The translations under genes and the position numbers were made by a program. Positions 1 through 5,712 of a stretch of 17,981 nt of DNA are shown here, piece after piece. The stretch is from Methanomicrobiales archaeon (GTDB lineage: Archaea; Halobacteriota; Methanomicrobia; Methanomicrobiales; Methanoculleaceae): contig JAAZGM010000047.1 of NCBI GenBank assembly GCA_012511245.1, positions 1 to 17,981 on the forward strand. The letters run 5' to 3'. Under the pieces are notes generated by a model. The model was given only the letters and a program-made list of their open reading frames with translations. It was not told where the DNA came from and did no database searches. How positions within the stretch are numbered: the first letter of the stretch is position 1; each line of letters opens with the position of its first letter.

Positions 1-965
1 GCACGAAGGCGACACTCGAACACCTGGATCCTGAGCGGATGGCGTGGTTCCTCCGCACGGCCAGAGCGACCCGCCGGTTCCCCCTCGCCCCCGATGCCTC
101 TCCCGCTGACCTGCTGGAGCACCTGAATCTGCTCGATGACGGGCGGGTGACGAACGCCGCGGTCCTCCTCTTCGGGAAACAGCCGCAACGGTTCCTTATC
201 TCTTCCGAGATCAAGTGCGCCCACTTCCACGGCACGGAGGTGGCCAAACCGATCCCCTCCTACCAGGTCTACAAGGGCACGGTCTTCGACCTCGTGGACG
301 CGGCGGTGGACTTCGTCCTGAGCAAGATCGCCCTCTCGGTCGGGACCCGCGAGGCCGGCCCGCAGGCGCCGGTGCGCTACGAGATCCCGAAGGAAGTGGT
401 GGCGGAGGCGATCGTGAACGCGGTCGCCCACCGCGACTACACGAGCAACGGCAGCGTCCAGGTGATGCTTTTTGCCGACCGCCTGGAGGTCTGGAACCCG
501 GGCACGCTCCCGCCGTCCCTGACCCTGGAGAAACTCCGGCAGGCCCACGGGTCGGTGCCGGGAAACCCGCTCCTCGCCGAACCGATGTACCTCACCGGCT
601 ACATCGAGCGGATGGGCACGGGAACGCGGGACATGATCCGGCGCTGCACCGAGGCCGGGCTGCCGGAGCCGGAGTTTGCTGTCAGTGATGGGTTCCAGAC
701 GATCATCCGCCGGATCCGGGGTAGAGGTGCCGGCGAACCTAGGGAAAAACCTAGGGAAGAAACTAGGGAAAAAACTAGGGATAAGATCCTAGCCCTGATC
801 GCAGCCAACCCATCTATCAGCACGAATGAGCTCGCAGAGCAGATCGGTATCACACCCAAAGGGATTGAATGGCAGATCCAGCAACTGAAGCGGGCGGGTC
901 AGCTCAAACGGGTAGGTCCAAAGAAGGGTGGCCGCTGGGAGATCACCGAAGGCGGTGATGAGTAG
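1..965 (+). CDS. Alba_2/HATPase_c_4-type ATP-binding transcriptional regulator, 5' end outside the window
   Basis: The frame is open to the left edge with no stop upstream of the ATG at 39, so the N-terminus (expected to hold the Alba_2 DNA-binding domain) lies outside. The visible part begins with the conserved stretch reading LDPERMAWFLRTARATR and continues through a TNAAVLLFGK segment typical of this family. A GHKL-like ATP-binding module follows: the N-box-like EAIVNAVAHRDY at about 405-440 and the G-box-like FADRLEVWNPG just after. After a charged linker built from a 12-bp repeat (738-785, PREK/TREK units), the C-terminus is a winged helix (about 781-950; NELAEQIGITPKGIEWQIQQ region). 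Family members are often annotated as putative transcriptional regulators or RecG-like ATP-binding proteins; their ligand is generally unknown. It is GC-rich, unlike the island downstream. Family assignment is firm; function in this locus is inferred only. Confidence 0.88.
   Translation, partial: TKATLEHLDPERMAWFLRTARATRRFPLAPDASPADLLEHLNLLDDGRVTNAAVLLFGKQPQRFLISSEIKCAHFHGTEVAKPIPSYQVYKGTVFDLVDAAVDFVLSKIALSVGTREAGPQAPVRYEIPKEVVAEAIVNAVAHRDYTSNGSVQVMLFADRLEVWNPGTLPPSLTLEKLRQAHGSVPGNPLLAEPMYLTGYIERMGTGTRDMIRRCTEAGLPEPEFAVSDGFQTIIRRIRGRGAGEPREKPREETREKTRDKILALIAANPSISTNELAEQIGITPKGIEWQIQQLKRAGQLKRVGPKKGGRWEITEGGDE
738..785 (+). repeat. Four tandem 12-bp units encoding a PREK/TREK linker
   Basis: Units begin at 738, 750, 762 and 774, each of the form (c/a)ctaggga followed by an A/G-rich end. 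They encode P/T-R-E/D-K/E tetrapeptides and join the ATP-binding module to the C-terminal winged helix. Each unit carries the palindromic tetramer CTAG, and a fifth CTAG follows at 789. CTAG is scarce in many prokaryotic genomes, which makes the cluster notable. Confidence 0.9.
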
Positions 966-1178
966 CGTCGGCGAGCGTGAGCGTCTCACGTAGGAGCGGG
1001 TCGTCACCTCCTTCTGGGGGATGCGTTAACCACGGCAGGCCCATAGAGGTGACGAAAGAGCACCCGCATGACATTACCATGGTTCTTCATGGCCTGGTCG
1101 AAAAAGGGCTTCTGATGAGCGATGGGTCGGGCCGGCGCACGTTCTATTACCGTCCCGGCCACCACCCGATGGAGGGTG

Positions 1179-1227
1179 AAATGTTCGGAGCTGGAGGGAT
1201 ATGTTCGAAGCCGAGCTCCGAACATTT
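1179..1227. repeat. 14-bp inverted repeat pairing with the first SSEHL repeat copy
   Basis: Bases 1179-1192 (aaatgttcggagct) are the exact reverse complement of 1214-1227, separated by 21 bases. The left arm encodes EMFGA rather than SSEHL, so the match is at DNA level and not protein level. It could form a hairpin or be an operator half-site. Confidence 0.85.
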
Positions 1228-1312
1228 GCCGGGGAGCTCCGAACATTTGACAGAAAGCTCCGAACATTTGATCGCAAGCTCCGAACATTTGATCGCAAGC
1301 TCCGAACATTTG
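1214..1312 (+). repeat. Five direct copies of a 15-bp core at exact 21-bp spacing
   Basis: The core agctccgaacatttg starts at 1214, 1235, 1256, 1277 and 1298. The period is exactly 21 bp (7 codons, about two helical turns), and it encodes SSEHL plus two variable residues. The 6-bp spacers vary, except in the last two units. An inverted copy of the first 14 bases lies upstream at 1179-1192. Confidence 0.93.
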
Positions 1313-1631
1313 GATAAACTGCGCGAGATTGCAGGGCCGGTCAGATCTGTGCGGAAAGCGTCGAGGAAGATAGTTGAGACGACGATTCTCCGCCTCTGCG
1401 AGGGGAGATACCTGACCCTTGATGATCTGGCCGATCTGTTAAACCGGAGCAAGGACTCACTGCGAAACCACTACATCAATCCCATGCTGGATGACGGCAG
1501 GATCGAGGCGAAGTACAAGAACGTCCCCACCCATCCCCTCCAGGGGTACCGGACGGTGACCGGGACGGAGAACGAGGAGTGACGGTTGCCTGCCGCTGGC
1601 ACCAGGATCCTCTATAGCGCGCCGGGCGATA

Positions 1632-1929
1632 AACCCGGGGTGTGAGAACACCGCGATCGTCGTCCTGGGCGAGGGCGACGACCCCACGCTCCCGACAGGA
1701 TCGACTGACGTCCACGGCAGCCCTGGCCCGGTGTACCGGGCGGTGCTAGACCGGGTCGCGCCCGGCCCGTGGTCGTTTCTGCTCGACTGGATGAAGGATG
1801 AGCGCGACCTCTCCAGGATCGCCGACTGCGCCTATATGGAGGCGTTGCCACGCCCCGGCTGGTCGGTAGAGACCGATCTTCCCCCCGCTGCCGGAGCCGG
1901 AGGATCTCCCGGAGGGCGCGGTCCCGTGA
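1632..1929 (+). pseudogene. Frameshifted remnant of an unrecognised GC-rich gene
   Basis: The frame through the GTG at 1731 reads VYRAVLDRVAPGPWSFLL and continues with DWMKDERDLSRIADCAYM, with strong G/C at third positions. It is open back past 1632 without a convincing start. At a run of six C (1881-1886) the sensible reading jumps by one base. The original frame turns into low-complexity Ala/Gly, while the +1 frame gives PPLPEPEDLPEGAVP and a TGA at 1927-1929. One C fewer in the run would restore a continuous C-terminus. I do not recognise the family. It may be a decayed gene end at the border of the low-GC island, or a homopolymer sequencing error in a fragment that is truncated anyway. 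Confidence 0.45.
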
Positions 1930-2040
1930 GGGAGAAGGCGCAGCCGGGCGACTGCACAGATACGTTCCCTCGGTGCCTCAAAGATATTGCGGTTAGAGAG
2001 TCAGGCCCAGCGATGATATCTCTCTCCGAAGTGTTGCGGC

Positions 2041-2046
2041 AAAAAA
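2041..2046 (-). terminator. Oligo-T terminator of the DUF499 operon
   Basis: On the minus strand the stop of the 172-aa gene (2054-2052) is followed within six bases by six T residues. This is a typical archaeal T-run transcription stop, and no stem is needed. Confidence 0.55.
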
Positions 2047-2051
2047 TTGTA

Positions 2052-2570
2052 TTAAGAGTCGATTTTAAGTTGCAACCAATCTTTTTGCACTAAGTGGATA
2101 CAGATTTGTCCCCTTGGTTGCATGTTCTCCCAAGTGCCGCTGATAATGCACAGTGCGGAGATGACTTTCGATACACCAACACTGTCATCAAGGAGTTTAC
2201 TCGTCCAAAACCACACTTCTTCATCAGTTATGTTGAGCAGATAGTCACTTGCTTTCTGCACCGAACCATTGCCGATAGCGTGCGCCAGTACGGCTGCAGC
2301 AAGTCCAATACGATATGCCTCTGCAATTGCCTTTGTGTCATCGAGAGGAAATTCCACCCGTAGGGTGTTGCTAAATTTCCTCGCGCCGTAAGTATCCACT
2401 GCTTTTTCTACCTGATCCCGAATTAGTAGTACCCTGCTCCCCGTAACCTGGCCAATCACAAATGCTGCCTTGTTTTTACCCCCGCTTTGTCCAGGGTACC
2501 TGTTCCAGGCCTCAACCGTCACCCGTTCCTCGCCACCGCGGTGCCATTTGAGCACATATTTGAACGGCAT
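2052..2570 (-). CDS. Uncharacterised 172-aa accessory protein of the DUF499 operon
   Basis: The ATG (2570-2568) overlaps the TAA stop of the DUF499 ATPase by one base (TAATG). An AAGGAG sits eight bases upstream inside that gene's end, so the two are translationally coupled. The protein opens with a short beta-rich, charged part (MPFKYVLKWHRGGEERVTVE). It has a basic/Gly segment around residues 25-35 and a largely helical middle (KAIAEAYRIGLAAAVLAHAIG, about residues 79-99). I see no catalytic motif, signal peptide, membrane segment or Cys cluster. I do not recognise a family with certainty; small DUF-type partners next to DUF499 genes are known. Its fixed coupling suggests a subunit or dedicated partner of the ATPase. 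Its AT-rich codon use matches the island. Confidence 0.85.
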   Translation of the reverse strand: MPFKYVLKWHRGGEERVTVEAWNRYPGQSGGKNKAAFVIGQVTGSRVLLIRDQVEKAVDTYGARKFSNTLRVEFPLDDTKAIAEAYRIGLAAAVLAHAIGNGSVQKASDYLLNITDEEVWFWTSKLLDDSVGVSKVISALCIISGTWENMQPRGQICIHLVQKDWLQLKIDS

Positions 2571-5500
2571 TATGCCTGCTCCTTGACTCCGGCGATTTCA
2601 AGTTTAAATAGTGCATCAGCATTTGTCTTCGGCAATTCGCGTAATAACTGTGAAACAGTATCTACCGGGGTGCCTTCCTTTTCCAATGTCAGCGTACTTG
2701 TGAACTGATCGGGACCTTGCAGTCGGGGGAGCGTTTCCAGGATAGCCTTTGCAGAAGCGTCCCTGATATTTTCCTTGGTAAATTCAACAGTAATGTTGAA
2801 TTTAGGGTAAGTAAACCGTTGTGTTGTAATCGCCAGGTGAACCTGGCAGTCGACAGGTCCTACCCGGGTGATCAGATTCCTGATAGCGTAGAGGACTGAA
2901 GTGTCGTTCTCAGACTTTATTGTGATTTGATCGAGTTTTTTAATGCCTTCTCGTTTCGTGTAGGTTTCAAGGTCATTGGCGAGTATGCTCGCCGGGCTAT
3001 CCATGAAGGAGTACTTAAATGGAACTGGCCCTGTGGGCGTTGAGGGGTGACTCTGGTTGCGTTTCTCATTACCGGGATCTTTAACCAGTGGTTCCGGGAC
3101 TTCTACAGGTTTGTTCAACAATCCCTGACGCTTCGCCTCATCTCGCTTCCAGATTTCCCATTCATCATCAATTCCTATTGACGTTGGAGTCTCGCTTTCG
3201 GTATAGACATCTTTTCGATGCTTAATTACCCAGAATTTCTCGTGGACTCCGCGGGTTACCGTTTCACGGAATGACTTCTGCGTCGCGGGGATGGTTAGGC
3301 CAGGTTTGTTATGGAATGTCTCAAACAGTGTTTTCACACTAACGTACGGAGATCCGGGATTCCACGCGTCTGTTTCGATGCGAGCAGGATCGAACGATTC
3401 CAGGCTGACTCTCCCAAAGACGTCCTTGAGATGGTAGGCAAACATTTCTTTCCCCTTTTTGCCACCGCTATAACCGTTGGGGTTCAACGAAACTTGTTGA
3501 ATTTTGCCTTCTTTATTGTACAATATGAATTTAGAAAAAGCGCTTCGAACATGATCGTTGATTGATTTTTCATGCTCACTAAGATACTCTTCCACCTCCG
3601 ATTTCCTATCCTTGGGGATACCATAACTCTCAGGATCTTTTCGCACCTCACGGGCAGCCTTGATTTTCCGGGCAGTATCCCAGAGAAGGCCGAGCCTGCT
3701 CTGTTCGGCGACGAGGATGAATGTATCGTTTTTGAATTTCCTGTATCGCGTTCCCTGACTGTCGGAATGAGTGATAAAGCGCTCAACACTTTCTGGTATC
3801 TCACCGGATTCCGGGAGGAAATGGTGGAGATGGGGATTGAGAATTGCCAGTTTTATTACTGGTTTGTCTTCAACTCGTGAGGGGTCGATGGGAAAAATAT
3901 CCACATGCACCCACTCCGGTGTATCCGAGAAGAGATCGTCAAGACAACGTTTTACGATGGCAGTCACTTCCTGGTCAATGATGTTCTTTGCCTCACGATC
4001 GATGACGCGGAGGGGGTTGAGCTCCCGTATGAAGAGGAAGTTGGTTCCCCGCCGGTCGATGTAGTGGAAATCTACAGCATGTAACTTTCGGAGAACGCCA
4101 TCGCGAACCCTAAGTGCATATTCCGCTCTTCCGGGAACAGCCATCAGAGTGACCAGAACATCGGCGTCAATGCCATGGTCACCTTCCCTGCCGGGTGTGA
4201 TACTGTAGAGGTAGATAGTATTGCACGTTCTGCGGTGGAGAGGAGCCTTCCACTGCGCTTTTACTTCTTCGTCAAACTCCTGCGCGGTCGCCTCCCCGTT
4301 GCTTCTCCAGATGTCTGCTTCGATGGCATTCCGCATCCTCTCGTCGCCAATGCCCTTAGTGAGGTCTTCCATTACGCCGGGAATGGATTGGTCGATGTGA
4401 TAGGGGTGGATAAGAAACGAATCGGCCTCTTTTTCTTGCCAGATGTTCCGGATTACACGGGTAAGCAGTCGAAGAGCACCTCGTGTTCTGTTGAACCGAT
4501 CAAGTGTCGCTATCCTCTCATACAGGACTGCAATGAGGTCGGGGTGGAAGGGATAGGACTCCAGTATTGCGTCGCGGTAATCGATCTTCTTGTACTTATC
4601 TGGGACTGAGATGGAGTTGTACAGGTTATAGTACTCATCTGCTGCTTTCGTAGCGGCGTTTGGACTGATTGAAGAAAACAATCTGCGCTTGAGAATGTGA
4701 ACAGCGTCGCTCTCTTCAACCGGCGACATGATGTACTCCTTCCTGCGGATGAACGCCCGCGCTCCGTCCATCGCTTCCTGTGCCGCCTGTTGGACTGCTT
4801 CCAGTTCTCTCTGTTCCTCATCAGAGAATCTGCCTACTGCTGAGCGGATGCTCTCCCGTGCCAGGATAGCTTCGTTTTTGTATGCGTCCTCGGCAATGGC
4901 GATAACAAGTGCAGCGTTCTCTTTTTCGGCAACGGCATTTACGAGTCTCTGGATAAACTGGACTACTTTGTCCATCATCTTGCGGTCGTGCTTCCCGATC
5001 AAGTTCAGGTAGGTGGGGAGCTCATCGAGCAGAACGAGAAGGGGCCCATCGCCCAGGGCTTCTTTCACATCCGTGAGGCTTGGCACCTCGCGGGATATGT
5101 CAAGGTCCCTGAAGCGGTCGTATACCCCAAGTTGATAAAATAAGTCTCCCCAGAGGGTCGTGAGGTTCGTGCTACCTCGTTTAACACCAAGCCCCCCGTA
5201 ATCCTCACCACTGATTGCAGCAATCCGGGTATTTTCAGGAACCGGAATGCCGGTCAGATGTGACCGGACAACAGCATCGTTCCCATATTTCGCTGCGTAA
5301 TAGAGCGTCACCAGGGTATGTGTCTTCCCGCCGCCAAACCCTACGTCAAGCACCACTACAGGATTGCTGTCCGCCCGCGCGCGGCTGAGTCTCCCAAAGA
5401 TGTACTGAAGAATGTCACGCATATTGCGTGTAATGTGCGTTGACGCGAAGAATGACCGTGGATCGTCATATGGTGGTTTCGCATGACCTGATACTACCAA

Positions 5501-5608
5501 ACCAAGGCGGAGTGCGAGATCGGCATCCGTGAGTGTTCCAGTGAGCACTTCTTCGCGAGGTACGCACGCCTCTGGATCCCAGAGAGGAAGAAGTGAAGAC
5601 GCAGGCAT
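2570..5608 (-). CDS. DUF499-family (COG1483-type) AAA+ ATPase of a defence system
   Basis: This 1012-aa protein has a Walker A motif at residues 90-97 (GFGGGKTH) and a Walker B at 190-196 (LLVLLDE) followed by LPTYL. That arrangement is characteristic of DUF499/BrxC-like P-loop ATPases from restriction- and BREX-like loci. The N-terminal part (residues 21-60) has the usual lead-in with DPRSFFASTHIT. The long remainder is mixed alpha/beta with highly charged linkers (around 640-700 and 830-860) and no visible nuclease motif. The start ATG at 5608 is preceded by a TATA-like AT-rich box about 29 bases upstream and a small palindrome touching the start codon, implying a very short leader. It is divergent from the DUF1156 methyltransferase and coupled to the 172-aa gene. 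By family analogy it is a nucleotide-driven sensor or assembly factor for DNA discrimination. Its GC is lower than that of the flanks. Confidence 0.92.
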   Translation of the reverse strand: MPASSLLPLWDPEACVPREEVLTGTLTDADLALRLGLVVSGHAKPPYDDPRSFFASTHITRNMRDILQYIFGRLSRARADSNPVVVLDVGFGGGKTHTLVTLYYAAKYGNDAVVRSHLTGIPVPENTRIAAISGEDYGGLGVKRGSTNLTTLWGDLFYQLGVYDRFRDLDISREVPSLTDVKEALGDGPLLVLLDELPTYLNLIGKHDRKMMDKVVQFIQRLVNAVAEKENAALVIAIAEDAYKNEAILARESIRSAVGRFSDEEQRELEAVQQAAQEAMDGARAFIRRKEYIMSPVEESDAVHILKRRLFSSISPNAATKAADEYYNLYNSISVPDKYKKIDYRDAILESYPFHPDLIAVLYERIATLDRFNRTRGALRLLTRVIRNIWQEKEADSFLIHPYHIDQSIPGVMEDLTKGIGDERMRNAIEADIWRSNGEATAQEFDEEVKAQWKAPLHRRTCNTIYLYSITPGREGDHGIDADVLVTLMAVPGRAEYALRVRDGVLRKLHAVDFHYIDRRGTNFLFIRELNPLRVIDREAKNIIDQEVTAIVKRCLDDLFSDTPEWVHVDIFPIDPSRVEDKPVIKLAILNPHLHHFLPESGEIPESVERFITHSDSQGTRYRKFKNDTFILVAEQSRLGLLWDTARKIKAAREVRKDPESYGIPKDRKSEVEEYLSEHEKSINDHVRSAFSKFILYNKEGKIQQVSLNPNGYSGGKKGKEMFAYHLKDVFGRVSLESFDPARIETDAWNPGSPYVSVKTLFETFHNKPGLTIPATQKSFRETVTRGVHEKFWVIKHRKDVYTESETPTSIGIDDEWEIWKRDEAKRQGLLNKPVEVPEPLVKDPGNEKRNQSHPSTPTGPVPFKYSFMDSPASILANDLETYTKREGIKKLDQITIKSENDTSVLYAIRNLITRVGPVDCQVHLAITTQRFTYPKFNITVEFTKENIRDASAKAILETLPRLQGPDQFTSTLTLEKEGTPVDTVSQLLRELPKTNADALFKLEIAGVKEQA

Positions 5609-5712
5609 AGAGAGATAGTCTCTCTTCCTAATGAATTATTTTGCCATTTGAGTTGATCTGAGTGCCAGAATAGAAGCGAAACACATTTAGTGACGTCTAA
5701 TAAGTAGACAGT
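5609..5712. promoter_or_regulatory. Divergent promoter region of the ATPase and methyltransferase genes, with two palindromes
   Basis: These 104 bp serve both directions. Next to the minus-strand ATG lies a perfect inverted repeat with 7-bp arms and a 3-base loop (5609-5625, agagaga/tctctct). An AT-rich TATA-like box (about 5632-5642) is centred about 29 bases from that ATG. Next to the plus-strand ATG (5713) lies a second inverted repeat with 5-bp arms and a 5-base spacer (5695-5709, gtcta/tagac). A weak AT-rich box sits around 5683-5690. No Shine-Dalgarno is obvious for either gene. The palindromes cover the expected transcription starts, so they are candidate operators. This is inference. 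Confidence 0.55.

Larger units (their letters stand above)
1032..1582 (+). pseudogene. Headless remnant of a second ATP-binding transcriptional regulator (winged-helix C-terminus)
   Basis: The frame stays open upstream to a GTG at 977, but the protein-like sequence starts only around 1032-1050. It reads as the middle of a winged helix (EHPHDITMVLHGLVEKGLLMSDG), followed by a five-fold SSEHL linker (about 1214-1312), and ends in a second winged helix (KIVETTILRLCEGRYLTLDDLADLLNRS region, about 1366-1450) with the wing segment YKNVPTHPLQGYRTV. Methanogen Alba_2/HATPase_c_4 regulators often carry such an SSEHL-rich linker after the ATP-binding module. Here the Alba_2 and ATP-binding domains are absent, and the region just upstream (966-1031) has no coding look. 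I read it as the 3' remnant of a paralogue of the gene on its left. A shortened but functional DNA-binding protein starting at GTG 977 is possible but less likely. Confidence 0.68.
1583..2051. other. Border region without an intact gene
   Basis: This 469-bp stretch lies between the regulator relic and the 3' end of the defence operon. Apart from the frameshifted remnant (about 1632-1929) and the T-run terminator of the minus-strand operon (2041-2046), I see no intact gene, RNA gene or repeat. Base composition changes from GC-rich to AT-rich at about 1970-2050, so this is the left edge of the low-GC island. Confidence 0.6.

Noticed and set aside
977..1031. GTG start and first 18 codons ahead of the regulator remnant
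   Set aside because: The N-terminal residues do not resemble a winged helix or any family start, and no ribosome site precedes the GTG, so I take the open stretch as accidental.
1214..1312. CRISPR-like array of regularly spaced repeats
   Set aside because: The spacers are only 6 bp, the period is a multiple of three, and the whole array is read in frame as SSEHL units; no cas genes are present.
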